Shown here: piece after piece, positions 38,749-47,862 of the stretch
How the letters are laid out: each line of letters starts with the position of its first letter
Position numbering within the stretch: position 1 is the first letter of the stretch
Source of the DNA: Escherichia coli
Lineage (GTDB): Bacteria; Pseudomonadota; Gammaproteobacteria; Enterobacterales; Enterobacteriaceae
DNA: 64,000 nucleotides
NCBI RefSeq assembly: GCF_036503815.1
Contig: NZ_AP027764.1
Coordinates: 2,046,001 to 2,110,000 of the forward strand
Reading direction: 5' to 3'
The notes under the pieces: generated by a model
Databases searched by the model: none
Told to the model about the DNA's origin: nothing
The model's input: the letters and a program-made list of their open reading frames with translations, nothing else
Made by a program: the position numbers and the translations under genes

Positions 38749-39317
38749 AAACAGTTATTGTGCTTTTTGTTTTACTGCTGACAGGTTGTGCTTCTGAACC
38801 TGCAAATCAGCGTAATCTTCTTACTCAGTTTGTCGGCAACAATACCCCTGTAGACCCTGAACCCAGTCCAGTATTGGTTAATATCAGAAACGTTCTTACA
38901 GGGGGGATAATCCGAAATCCTGTTGGCAGTGACTTTAATGTAAATAATTGGGTTATATCTGAAGTAAAGACTAATGATTTGGATTTGATATCGGCACCGG
39001 GAGGGCATGTTCAGATTAAAAATCCTGATGGCAATGAATGCTTTGCTATTCTAAACGGGCAATTGGCAGTGGCTAAGCAGTGCTCTGAAAGTGACCGTAA
39101 CGCATTGTTTACATTTATAACCAGTGATACTGGGGCTGTGCAAATCAAGTCAATAGGAAGCGGTCAATGCCTAGGGAATGGAGAGAGCATTACAGATTTC
39201 AGATTAAAAAAATGTGTTGATGATCTTGGGCGTCCTTTTGATACGGTGCCGCCGGGGTTACTCTGGATGCTGAATCCACCATTATCTCCGGCAATAATGT
39301 CTCCATTAACGAGCTGA
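38745..39317 (+). CDS. cdtC: Cytolethal distending toxin subunit C
   Basis: 190 aa. Signal MKTVIVLFVLLLTGCASE with a lipobox LLTGC, then a ricin-type lectin fold (ECFAILNGQLAVAKQC, GAVQIKSIGSGQCLG, RLKKCVDD). Second binding subunit of the holotoxin. The lipobox suggests lipid attachment, as for CdtA; whether it is used is unknown. Intact. Confidence 0.95.
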   Translation: MKTVIVLFVLLLTGCASEPANQRNLLTQFVGNNTPVDPEPSPVLVNIRNVLTGGIIRNPVGSDFNVNNWVISEVKTNDLDLISAPGGHVQIKNPDGNECFAILNGQLAVAKQCSESDRNALFTFITSDTGAVQIKSIGSGQCLGNGESITDFRLKKCVDDLGRPFDTVPPGLLWMLNPPLSPAIMSPLTS

Positions 39318-39326
39318 TCTGGAAAA

Positions 39327-39354
39327 CGCGGCACGTTGTATGCAACTTGCCGCG
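39327..39354 (+). terminator. Hairpin after cdtC
   Basis: CGCGGCA / TGCCGCG around GTATGCAA. Related in sequence to the tfa terminator at 35614, so it probably marks the original end of the tail operon. The rest up to the attachment site (39355-39656) has no gene and is likely attP flank. Confidence 0.6.
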
Positions 39355-39656
39355 GTTGGCTGGTAAGCTTTTCGATAGTGCGAGTATTGAATGATTTCCA
39401 GCCGTTACCGATTTTATATAACTGCAGTGGAATTATTCAACACACAGGCAAAACGGAATAAGCTGAGAAAAAAGCGTGCTTTCCCAATCTGTGGCAAATC
39501 ACGTCTGAATGACACCTGAAAACAGGTGGTGGACTCAAGAAGGCTTGGAATATTCTTCTTTAATGGTATGTAATTCATTGATTTTTCGTGTACGATTTTA
39601 AGACATTTATTCCAAGGAAAATTTTTAACTCTTTGATTTTTCGACTCTGTATCATT

Positions 39657-39717
39657 GGTCTCGAAAACCGGAGTAGGGGCAACTCTACCGGGGGTTCAAA
39701 TCCCCCTCTCTCCGCCA
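39657..39717 (+). other. Attachment site scar: 3' part of tRNA-Ser(CGA) serU
   Basis: GGTCTCGAAAACCGG anticodon arm, extra arm, T arm and acceptor ending GCCA, identical to the 3' portion of serU; the 5' third is absent. In K-12, serU lies next to yodB, the gene following here. The fragment is therefore the right attachment site created when the prophage integrated into serU. The full tRNA is expected at the left end outside the window. Confidence 0.88.
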
Positions 39718-40300
39718 CTTTATCAATGACTTATCTCCTAACTTCCCGCCTTGCTTTTTCTTAACAGAACAATCGTAGAATATTCTTGAAGGTTTAGATC
39801 GTCACTGTTTTCTGTTCGATACTGTGACATTCAGCACTTGATTAGCTATTGATCTGACATGAGGGTTTCGAGCGTAAATCTGCAGTTATTCAGTCGTTTT
39901 CTTTTTGGTCCTCATTATTCTTCTCATCTTATGCTTTAGACATTGATCCTATGAAACCGATGTTACGTTAGTGGCGGGAACTGAAGTTACGAAGAAAAAG
40001 GGTTAATAATTGAGCCAAAAAAGGAACGCGGCCGTCAGATTAAAGCCGCGGGACAAAGTCCATAATTTCCAAGAGTTGTTGAATTTCCCAGCTTTTTTGA
40101 AAGCCTTTGTATCATACTAACAAGTAAAAAAGGTTTAAATACCAAAATTAACCTGTATTTTTGATAAGTCTTACCATCGTATGATTTACACACTTTCTGC
40201 TCCCCTGGGTTGATAGTGGAAAGAGTGCGTTATGCCGTTCCGTATAGATTTATGATGTGTTGGGGCTCATGGTTCACATTTCTTTTGTCAGGAGAGCGAC
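39718..40300. other. Intergenic region between the serU scar and yodB
   Basis: No gene supported. It holds a hairpin CGCGGC / GCCGCG at 40027-40050. The 77-codon plus frame at 40210-40443 overlaps the end of yodB and looks spurious. Confidence 0.5.
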
Positions 40301-40831
40301 TTATTTGTGGCGGGGCATCATTCGTAACAGAGTATTATCTTTCTGAATGTAATGATGAAAGAGTGCTGCGCCAGCATGGACTGCTATTAAAAAGTAACCT
40401 ATGTTCGCCCAGGTTTCGTGAATATTTTTTATCAGTACTTTAATTTCACTGTTTGGGGTAACAAAAGGCGGCACATTGAAACCAAGGAAACTCCACGATT
40501 TTCCACTATAAGCCATTAAAGCAATCCCCAACAGTGGAAGCGCAAGGAAGGTTATATAAAGCATGATGTGCATTAGCGAAGCCGCTTTCATTTGCCAGGC
40601 AGGTGGCGGTGGCACAATAGAGGGATCACTATAACGGTGTTTTATTATAAGGCGTGAAAACATTAACACCCAAACGAAGATACCCGCATTGTAATGTGTT
40701 TCACGCATCAACAGATAAGTATTACTACCTTTGGGAAACCAGCCACGGAGTTCCATTGCGGCATAAGTGATTGCAATGAAAAGCAGCGTTATCCAGTGTA
40801 AATAAATTTGAGTTTTTGTGAATCGATTCAT
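40301..40831 (-). CDS. yodB: Cytochrome b561 family protein YodB
   Basis: 176 aa from the ATG at 40831 (MNRFTKTQIYLHW), the length of K-12 YodB. Four transmembrane helices with conserved heme-ligand histidines (IYLHWITL, THYNAG, SLMHIMLY, HAGAALFHH). Inner-membrane diheme b-type cytochrome, probably passing electrons from ubiquinol. Upstream of it (40832-41175) lies only a 10-bp hairpin at 41052-41084. Confidence 0.93.
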   Translation of the reverse strand: MNRFTKTQIYLHWITLLFIAITYAAMELRGWFPKGSNTYLLMRETHYNAGIFVWVLMFSRLIIKHRYSDPSIVPPPPAWQMKAASLMHIMLYITFLALPLLGIALMAYSGKSWSFLGFNVPPFVTPNSEIKVLIKNIHETWANIGYFLIAVHAGAALFHHYIQKDNTLLRMMPRHK

Positions 40832-41051
40832 TTTTATAGCTCCTGTAATTTTCACAGTCAAGCTATCCCACGAACCTTAAAAATACCTTATACAGATGTG
40901 GTTTTAAGAATTTGTTATTTAAAAAATTGAAAAGGGTAAATTGTGAACAGTCAATATAAGCAATTGCCTGCGCCCAGTTATCTTACGCTGTTGGCAGTAT
41001 TGTATATGGAGTCCGTTATTAATTAACCCTATGAGGGCTTGCTTATTAAGA

Positions 41052-41084
41052 TGCAGACACGTCATAGCGATGAGCGTGTCTGCA
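41052..41084. terminator. Hairpin between zinT and yodB
   Basis: TGCAGACACG / CGTGTCTGCA, 10 bp. Possible transcription end for zinT, though without a clear T run. Confidence 0.4.
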
Positions 41085-41175
41085 GCTACCTTGCATTCAG
41101 TGGCGTTTGTGGATGGACCCGTGGCTGCTATGATAACTTAATAAAAACGGCATCGAGACGCTATTCATGGAAGAC

Positions 41176-41826
41176 TCAATGAGATATCATCTCCTCGACC
41201 ACTTCTTCGCTACTCAACTGATATGGATAATATGTTGGCCAGTTTTCCATTTCATTCAATAAAGATTGCTGCGAATCATTGCCCATAAAAATGTGAAAAT
41301 GAGATGATTTTCGTGGTGCAATTATATGATCGCTAAACTGTATATATTTAGGAGCTTTGCTTTTAGGATCTTTACATTCGAATAAGTAACGAACGCCTTT
41401 CTTGCCTGATTTATAGGTGAGTATTTTGTATCCATCGTAATCATATTTACAGGATGTAGTTTCGTTATTTCTATGGAATTCAATAATGCCGTCCTCAATA
41501 CCAATCATTTCGATATCTGTCGCGTAGCCTTTCTGATAATAATCTTTAACTTCTGCGAATGTTTTGGTTTTATCTGCATTCGCTTTCTTTCGAAAGACGG
41601 GGTTAAGCTTGCCATTTTGCAGTAAGGGATAAACGGATTGCCAGACTCCATCCCAGTCACTGAGCGTTCGGTTTTGTACATTGGCATCATCAAAAACACC
41701 GTTAGCCGCTTTTTGTTCGACCTCTGTTAAGGGTTTGCCGTGTGAGTGATGACCATGCGAAAAGGCAGGAGCGCTAACAATAAAGACACCTAAAGCAATA
41801 GCCAGTTTATTAAGACGAATCGCCAA
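41176..41826 (-). CDS. zinT: Periplasmic zinc/cadmium-binding protein ZinT
   Basis: 216 aa. Signal peptide ending SAPAFS, then the His-rich HGHHSHG motif and a lipocalin-like domain with conserved HFHIFMG. ZinT helps ZnuABC acquire zinc in starvation and also binds cadmium. The Zur-type box upstream fits zinc control. Confidence 0.96.
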   Translation of the reverse strand: MAIRLNKLAIALGVFIVSAPAFSHGHHSHGKPLTEVEQKAANGVFDDANVQNRTLSDWDGVWQSVYPLLQNGKLNPVFRKKANADKTKTFAEVKDYYQKGYATDIEMIGIEDGIIEFHRNNETTSCKYDYDGYKILTYKSGKKGVRYLFECKDPKSKAPKYIQFSDHIIAPRKSSHFHIFMGNDSQQSLLNEMENWPTYYPYQLSSEEVVEEMISH

Positions 41827-41862
41827 AACAGTTTCCTCCAGAGTTATTGTACATGATGTGTT

Positions 41863-41879
41863 ATGTTATATTGTAACAT
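41863..41879 (-). promoter_or_regulatory. Zur-box-like palindrome upstream of zinT
   Basis: ATGTTA-TATTG-TAACAT, matching the core of the Zur consensus (TGTTATA..TATAACA), 37 bases before the start codon. Confidence 0.7.
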
Positions 41880-42018
41880 ATGACGAAATGCAATAACTCT
41901 TAGGAAACAAGAGCATAGTTTTCTCAGGTGTATTTACCTATCTTATTGAAATGAAATAAATTATGTCGATGATTTGAGGTTGATGACAAACGAAACATAA
42001 CTTGATGCGATCTGTGTG

Positions 42019-42052
42019 GGCCGGATAAGGCGCTCACGCCGCATCCGGCAGG
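42019..42052. repeat. REP element
   Basis: GCCGGATAAGGCG..CGCCGCATCCGGCA, the usual E. coli REP/BIME palindrome, in the intergenic space between msrQ and zinT. Confidence 0.8.
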
Positions 42053-42082
42053 GATAACGCGTACTTTGTCGGCAATATGAAG

Positions 42083-42718
42083 TTATAGAGATAATTTGTT
42101 GTGAACCTGCTTGCGTAGCCGGTTGAAAAGGGAAAGCAACTTCTTATACCGTAAGACTAAAAGCAGTACAGCCAGCCCAGCGTAGATGAGTGGCTGCGGT
42201 GAAATAATCTTCACTGACCACAGATAATGTATTGGGGCCAGGATCGCGACAAGATAGACGAAGTTATGCAACTGTTGCCAGTGTTTACCGAGTTTTCGCT
42301 GCATCGCCTGGTTTGAAGTGAACGCTAACGCAAGCAAAATTACCCAGCTGATAATACCTAACGTTAAATAAGGCCGGGTAATTAACTCCTTACCTAATAA
42401 CGCCAGATTATTCACGCCCAGCTCCAGCAATGCGTAACTGGTTAAATGCATTGTCGCCCAGGCAAAGCACCATAAGCCTAACAGGCGGCGAGTGCGTATC
42501 AATAACGGCTGTTTTGCGTAGCGTGCCAGAGGTGTAACTAACAAGGTCACCAGCAAAAATTTCAGTGCAGTGCGTCCGGTAAAATGCTGAATATCTTTCA
42601 CCGGATCGGCTCCTAGTCCACCGTGATTGATCGCCCAGGCAAGCCAGAGCAACGGCAACAATCCGGCAAGATGCAGGCAAAGTTTTAGCCATGTCACCTG
42701 TTTTGCTGTCAGACGCAT
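42083..42718 (-). CDS. msrQ: Heme membrane subunit MsrQ
   Basis: 211 aa, about six transmembrane helices of the ferric-reductase-like YedZ type, with histidines in HLAGLLPLL, MHLTSYALL and QLHNFVYL. It passes quinol electrons to MsrP. Start directly follows the msrP stop, one operon. Confidence 0.95.
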   Translation of the reverse strand: MRLTAKQVTWLKLCLHLAGLLPLLWLAWAINHGGLGADPVKDIQHFTGRTALKFLLVTLLVTPLARYAKQPLLIRTRRLLGLWCFAWATMHLTSYALLELGVNNLALLGKELITRPYLTLGIISWVILLALAFTSNQAMQRKLGKHWQQLHNFVYLVAILAPIHYLWSVKIISPQPLIYAGLAVLLLVLRYKKLLSLFNRLRKQVHNKLSL

Positions 42719-43723
42719 TTAGAAATTCTCCCGCAAATTCAGGCCGCGATACAGCGATGCCACCTTGTCGGCGTAACCATTAAACAGTAGCGTTGGCTGG
42801 CGCTGTACATCGAGGATGCCGCCTGAACCAATAAATCGCTCAGTAGCCTGTGACCAGCGGGGGTGATCAACATGCGGATTAACGTTGGCGTAAAAACCGT
42901 ATTCATCAGGCGCTGCCAGATTCCAGGTGGTTGGCGGACGCTCGCGGGTCAGCTTAATACTGACGATCGATTTAATCCCTTTAAAGCCATATTTCCACGG
43001 CACAATCAGTCGCACCGGCGCGCCATTTTGTGGCGGTAACGCCTTGCCATAAACACCTACGGTCATCAGTGTGAGCGGATGCATTGCTTCGTCGAGACGT
43101 AATCCCTCGACATAAGGATATTTAAGCCCGCCGCCAATAAAGCGATCCTGCTGGCCTGGCATCTGTTCCGGCGCATAAATCGTTTCGAAAGCAACATACT
43201 TTGCATTGCTGGTGGGTTCTGCAAGCGCCAGCAATTTATGCAACGGAAAACCAATCCACGGCACCACCATCGACCACGCTTCCACGCAGCGCATACGATA
43301 AATACGCTCTTCCAGCGGAAAGCGACGAGTTAAATCATCGTGATCGAGTGTTAATGGTTTTGCCACTTCGCCACTGATTTTCAGTGTCCATGGATCGGTT
43401 TTCAGGCTACCAGCATTAGCGGCGGGATCGGCTTTATCTAGCCCGAATTCATAGAAGTTGTTATAGCCGGAAACTTTATCTTCTGGCGTCAGCGGTAGGT
43501 TATTTTGCCAGGCGGCAGGCTTGCTGAACTCCAGCGGTTTCCCTGCGGGGGCGGGCGGACGATCGTTCCCTTTAAACCAGCTAAGCAGATCAGCATGTGC
43601 GGCGTGAGGCAAAGAAAGTGCAGCTGCACTGATGCCCAGTGCTTTTAACACCTGCCGACGCTGCATAAAGAATACCGACTCGGCAGTAATATCAGATTCT
43701 TTTAAAAATTGATTCTTTTTCAT
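42719..43723 (-). CDS. msrP: Periplasmic methionine sulfoxide reductase MsrP
   Basis: 334 aa. Tat signal (MQRRQVLKALGISAAALS) and sulfite-oxidase-type molybdenum cofactor domain with the catalytic Cys in YRMRCVEAWSM. It repairs oxidised methionines of envelope proteins after chlorine stress. In E. coli the msrPQ-hiuH genes are induced by HprRS, whose genes are divergent here. Confidence 0.96.
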   Translation of the reverse strand: MKKNQFLKESDITAESVFFMQRRQVLKALGISAAALSLPHAAHADLLSWFKGNDRPPAPAGKPLEFSKPAAWQNNLPLTPEDKVSGYNNFYEFGLDKADPAANAGSLKTDPWTLKISGEVAKPLTLDHDDLTRRFPLEERIYRMRCVEAWSMVVPWIGFPLHKLLALAEPTSNAKYVAFETIYAPEQMPGQQDRFIGGGLKYPYVEGLRLDEAMHPLTLMTVGVYGKALPPQNGAPVRLIVPWKYGFKGIKSIVSIKLTRERPPTTWNLAAPDEYGFYANVNPHVDHPRWSQATERFIGSGGILDVQRQPTLLFNGYADKVASLYRGLNLRENF

Positions 43724-43825
43724 AAGCCATCACACTGTTTTGTCGTTAACCAGTAAGAGATTGTTAATCTGTCAGGGAGTCTCCTCCCTAACAGTAGCAG
43801 AGATCTGCTTTTACATATTTACGCA

Positions 43826-44239
43826 TTAACTGCCACGATAGGTTGAATACCCATATTGGCTAAGTAACAAAGGTACATGATAATGCTCGTTCACTTTATT
43901 AATTTGAAACTCAACAGGGATCTCAGGGAAGAAACTTTCAAGATTTTGTTTCTTAAAATATTCTCCAGTTTTAAATACAACACGGTAATCGCCCGTGGTT
44001 GCAGTTTGCTCGGGCCACAGTGCCTTGATTCGTCCATCCTTATCTGTTTTGGCGGTATTAAGTTGTAACCAGCCGTTATCCGCTTTCTTTTCCAGAGTGA
44101 CTGTCACGTCGGCAGCGGGTTTTCCTGTTTGCTGGTTCAAAATGTGCACGCTAAGAATGTTTTGTTGTGCGGCATAAACCAAAGAAGGTAATGAAAATGC
44201 AGCCGTTGCAACCGAGAGTAGTAAATAACGCTTTAACAT
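43826..44239 (-). CDS. hiuH: 5-hydroxyisourate hydrolase HiuH
   Basis: 137 aa. Signal peptide (AAFSLPSLVYA), transthyretin-like fold and the diagnostic C-terminal YRGS. Hydrolyses 5-hydroxyisourate in the periplasm. First gene of the hiuH-msrPQ operon. Confidence 0.95.
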   Translation of the reverse strand: MLKRYLLLSVATAAFSLPSLVYAAQQNILSVHILNQQTGKPAADVTVTLEKKADNGWLQLNTAKTDKDGRIKALWPEQTATTGDYRVVFKTGEYFKKQNLESFFPEIPVEFQINKVNEHYHVPLLLSQYGYSTYRGS

Positions 44240-44308
44240 GTTTATATCCTTGTCATGTGAATGAGTTTTGAGGATAGCGAAAAAACGTCTGTGATAACCT
44301 TACAGAAG

Positions 44309-44326
44309 CATTACAATTTTGTAATG
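44309..44326. promoter_or_regulatory. HprR/CusR box between hiuH and hprR
   Basis: CATTACAATTTTGTAATG, a perfect 18-base palindrome like the shared HprR/CusR recognition sequence (CATTACAAAATTGTAATG). It can serve both divergent operons. Confidence 0.85.
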
Positions 44327-44371
44327 AACCAAGCTGTTTCTATAACATATGATTTATGGCATATTATTTTC

Positions 44372-45043
44372 ATGAAGATTCTACTTATTGAAGATAATCA
44401 AAGGACCCAGGAATGGGTAACGCAGGGGCTTTCCGAAGCGGGTTATGTCATTGATGCCGTTTCTGATGGCAGAGATGGGCTTTATCTTGCGCTGAAGGAT
44501 GATTATGCATTGATCATTCTGGATATTATGCTTCCGGGTATGGATGGCTGGCAGATCTTACAAACGTTACGAACGGCAAAGCAAACCCCCGTTATTTGCC
44601 TTACAGCAAGGGATTCTGTCGATGACAGAGTCAGAGGGCTGGACAGTGGGGCAAATGATTATCTGGTAAAACCTTTTTCATTTTCTGAGTTGCTGGCGAG
44701 GGTTCGGGCACAATTAAGGCAACATCATGTGCTGAATTCAACATTAGAAATCAGCGGATTAAGAATGGACTCTGTCAGCCAAAGTGTGAGCAGGGACAAT
44801 ATCAGTATTACACTGACGCGGAAGGAGTTTCAATTACTTTGGCTACTGGCCTCCAGAGCTGGCGAAATTATACCCAGAACGGTTATTGCGAGTGAAATTT
44901 GGGGAATCAATTTCGATAGTGATACTAATACGGTGGATGTCGCTATTCGCAGGCTCCGCGCAAAAGTTGATGATCCTTTTCCTGAAAAGCTAATCGCTAC
45001 AATCCGGGGAATGGGGTATTCATTTGTAGCGGTAAAAAAATAA
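44372..45043 (+). CDS. hprR: Response regulator HprR (YedW)
   Basis: 223 aa from ATG 44372 (MKILLIEDNQRTQEWV), the known start; upstream in-frame codons would run into the palindrome. Receiver domain with phospho-acceptor Asp51 (LDIMLPG), OmpR-type winged helix at 130-223. Responds to H2O2/HOCl through HprS. Ends overlapping the hprS start. Confidence 0.96.
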   Translation: MKILLIEDNQRTQEWVTQGLSEAGYVIDAVSDGRDGLYLALKDDYALIILDIMLPGMDGWQILQTLRTAKQTPVICLTARDSVDDRVRGLDSGANDYLVKPFSFSELLARVRAQLRQHHVLNSTLEISGLRMDSVSQSVSRDNISITLTRKEFQLLWLLASRAGEIIPRTVIASEIWGINFDSDTNTVDVAIRRLRAKVDDPFPEKLIATIRGMGYSFVAVKK

Positions 45044-46401
45044 TGAAAAGATTATCTATAACCGTCCGTTTAACCTTGCTTTTTATATTGCTACTGTCTG
45101 TCGCTGGCGCTGGAATTGTCTGGACTCTCTATAATGGCCTGGCAAGTGAGTTGAAATGGCGCGATGATACAACACTCATTAACCGGACTGCACAGATCAA
45201 GCAGTTACTAATTGATGGGGTAAATCCAGATACTTTACCTGTCTATTTTAACCGGATGATGGATGTTAGTCAGGATATTTTGATCATTCATGGTCATGGC
45301 ATCAATAAAATTGTTAACCGAACCAATGTCAGTGATGATATGTTAAATAACATACCTACGACTGAGGCAATCAGTGCAGCTGGCATTTACAGAAGCATTA
45401 TTAATGACACAGAGATAGATGCTTTACGAATTAACATTGATGAAATTTCGCCATCATTAACGGTTACTGTGGCTAAATTGGCTTCAGCCAGACATAACAT
45501 GCTTGAACAGTATAAAATTAATAGCATTATAATTTGCATCGTCGCCATTATACTGTGCTCAGTATTAAGTCCGCTGTTAATCAGAACGGGATTACGAGAG
45601 ATCAAAAAGTTGAGTGGGGTAACGGAAGCATTAAATTATAACGACACCCGAGAGCCTGTTGAGGTTATCGCACTACCGAGTGAATTAAAACCTCTTGGTC
45701 AGGCGTTGAATAAAATGCACCATGCTTTAGTAAAAGATTTTGAGCGCCTTAGCCAATTTGCTGACGATCTCGCTCATGAACTTAGAACGCCAATTAATGC
45801 ATTACTGGGTCAGAATCAGGTGACGCTCAGTCAAACCCGAAGTATCAGTGAATATCAAAAAACAATTGCCGGAAATATTGAAGAGCTGGAAAATATTTCG
45901 CGGTTAACAGAGAATATACTGTTTCTTGCCAGAGCAGATAAAAGCAATGTTTTGGTGAAACTGGATTCGCTCTCTCTTAACAAGGAAATTGGGAATTTGT
46001 TAGACTATCTGGAATACCTTTCAGAAGAGAAAGAGATTCGTTTTCAGGTCGAGTGCAATCAGCAAATCTTTGCGGATGAAATTTTACTTCAACGAATGTT
46101 ATCGAATCTTATTGTTAACGCCATTCGATATTCACCAGAAAAATCGTGCATTCATATAACCAGTTTTCTTGATGCCAACGGCTCTCTTAATATTGATATC
46201 GCCAGCCCTGGATCGAAAATTAATGAGCCGGAAAAACTCTTCCGTAGATTTTGGCGGGGAGATAATTCGCGTCATTCTGCAGGTCAGGGGCTTGGCCTTT
46301 CTTTAGTCAAAGCAATTGCCGAATTGCATGGGGGAAGTGCTACGTATCACTATTTAAATCAACATAATGTGTTCCGTATTACGTTACCGCAAAGAAATTA
46401 A
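45043..46401 (+). CDS. hprS: Sensor histidine kinase HprS (YedV)
   Basis: 452 aa. Two transmembrane helices (about 9-30 and 160-180) around a periplasmic domain, HAMP, H-box FADDLAHELRTPINALLGQ, N box LIVNAIRYSPE, G boxes SAGQGLGLSLVKAI. Partner of HprR. Confidence 0.96.
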   Translation: MKRLSITVRLTLLFILLLSVAGAGIVWTLYNGLASELKWRDDTTLINRTAQIKQLLIDGVNPDTLPVYFNRMMDVSQDILIIHGHGINKIVNRTNVSDDMLNNIPTTEAISAAGIYRSIINDTEIDALRINIDEISPSLTVTVAKLASARHNMLEQYKINSIIICIVAIILCSVLSPLLIRTGLREIKKLSGVTEALNYNDTREPVEVIALPSELKPLGQALNKMHHALVKDFERLSQFADDLAHELRTPINALLGQNQVTLSQTRSISEYQKTIAGNIEELENISRLTENILFLARADKSNVLVKLDSLSLNKEIGNLLDYLEYLSEEKEIRFQVECNQQIFADEILLQRMLSNLIVNAIRYSPEKSCIHITSFLDANGSLNIDIASPGSKINEPEKLFRRFWRGDNSRHSAGQGLGLSLVKAIAELHGGSATYHYLNQHNVFRITLPQRN

Positions 46402-46440
46402 CCTAGGGCTTCAGTACGCCACAGGTTAACCGTGAAAAAA

Positions 46441-46473
46441 CGCAGCCACGTCGTGAGTACTCACGTGGCTGCG
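46441..46473 (-). terminator. Terminator of hchA (also ends hprRS)
   Basis: CGCAGCCACGT / ACGTGGCTGCG hairpin; the T run lies on the minus strand (AAAAAA at 46435-46440), so it terminates hchA. Confidence 0.75.
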
Positions 46474-46508
46474 ATTGATTATGCGCTTATATTACAATGT
46501 AACAGGGA

Positions 46509-47360
46509 TTAACCCACGTAAGCTGCCAGCATTTCCTGTGCTGCCAGTTTACCCAACGCATTCGCTGCGAAAGGACTGTCGCCGGTGAGCAGTTTACGGT
46601 CTTTATGAACTCGCCCGGTGATGTCGTCATTAATAATGTTCATGCCCATTTTCTTCAGCTCTTCGCCGAAGTACCAGGTGAGATGACCCGGCATATAGCC
46701 AATATCTGGCGTTTGTTTGTCTGCGGCGTCTGGGAATGCGCAAATGGAATAACCGTTCAGTGGGTTATCGCTGTGGCGAAGCGCCAGAAATGCCGCCGGG
46801 CCGTGGCAAAGGGAGATAACAAAACGGTCATTTTTGATTGCCCACTGTAAAGCGGCAGCTACGTCCTGGCTTTCTGGTAAACCAATAAGTGCGCCATGAC
46901 CACCAGGAACAAAGATTGCTGCATATTCGCTGTCAGCATTGAGGCTGGCGACAATATCCGCGAGTTTCTTCGGATTGCGGAACAACGATTTATGCTGCTC
47001 AAAGAACGGCATTACTTTTTCATCTTTGTGTGGCATAGCCCAGTATTCAAACTTGGTCATCAGACCGGAAATGGTCGCCACTTCGAATTCGAAACCTGCC
47101 GCATGGAGATGATACAACGGCAGCAACGTTTCAATCGGATGGTTACCGGTCGAGAACAGTTTTCCGTTATCGGTCGGCAAATAACGTTCGTCCGCGGCGA
47201 TCACCAGAATTTTATGTTTACCGCGATACGGTTTTGGATAGTCCACGCCATCAAGATCAGAGACGGGACTGGTATATTGGCTAAGCGAATATTCTGAAGG
47301 GAAGAATGCATTATCTTCAGCAGTATCGACCTGCGGATCTTTACTTTTTTGAACAGTCAT
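46509..47360 (-). CDS. hchA: Hsp31 chaperone/deglycase HchA
   Basis: 283 aa. DJ-1/PfpI superfamily with Cys185-His186 in VISLCHGPAAF, Glu77, and the GGHGALIG turn. Known as a heat-inducible holding chaperone, glyoxalase III and proposed protein deglycase. Confidence 0.97.
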   Translation of the reverse strand: MTVQKSKDPQVDTAEDNAFFPSEYSLSQYTSPVSDLDGVDYPKPYRGKHKILVIAADERYLPTDNGKLFSTGNHPIETLLPLYHLHAAGFEFEVATISGLMTKFEYWAMPHKDEKVMPFFEQHKSLFRNPKKLADIVASLNADSEYAAIFVPGGHGALIGLPESQDVAAALQWAIKNDRFVISLCHGPAAFLALRHSDNPLNGYSICAFPDAADKQTPDIGYMPGHLTWYFGEELKKMGMNIINDDITGRVHKDRKLLTGDSPFAANALGKLAAQEMLAAYVG

Positions 47361-47862
47361 AGTGTATTCCTTGTTGTTGCTTAGTTAGGTTAGTCACTAT
47401 ATTTGCGACTGAGCTGGTCGCTATTTTTAACCAGGCTGGAAAAATGAGTCAATATATCGAAAGCGGTAGGCGACGAGGGAAAATATGTAATGATGATGCT
47501 GCACTGATGTTGAATGTTTCTCACGCCAAATTTTCCTTTTTGAGTCATGTGGTCACAAGTGACTTCAATGATTTTAGACCATTATCAGAGATCTGGGACG
47601 ACGATGAGAGATTTAGTGCTATGGAATATTGCTATTCTGTTGAATATTTATATCCCGAACTGCTGTAGAAAAGGCTTTTTTCATGCACTATTTTTGCAAA
47701 TATTTTTATATGGGAGGTGGTTTTGTTGCGGATTAATTCATAAAGAAATGCATTTGGGGTGGCTGGAAGAGTCGCTGGTAGATGTTATTGTGCCAGGAGG
47801 GGCAGGGTAAGGTGCTGTATCGATATGTTTGGCAATTGCGTGTGCCGTAGATGGAGATGAAA
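47361..47862. other. Intergenic region between hchA and the IS3 remnant
   Basis: hchA promoter region, then sequence without a convincing gene. Two overlapping frames of 74 and 87 codons starting at 47444 and 47547 lack ribosome sites and conserved features. The border of the accessory insertion lies in this interval or at 47863. Confidence 0.4.

Noticed and set aside
40210..40443. 77-codon plus frame overlapping the end of yodB
   Set aside because: Overlaps a well-supported gene on the other strand and has no ribosome site.
44261..44371. 37-codon N-terminal extension of hprR
   Set aside because: It would cover the HprR palindrome and promoter; the known start at 44372 begins a complete receiver domain.
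47444..47810. Two small frames upstream of hchA
   Set aside because: No ribosome site, no conserved features, and they overlap each other in different frames.
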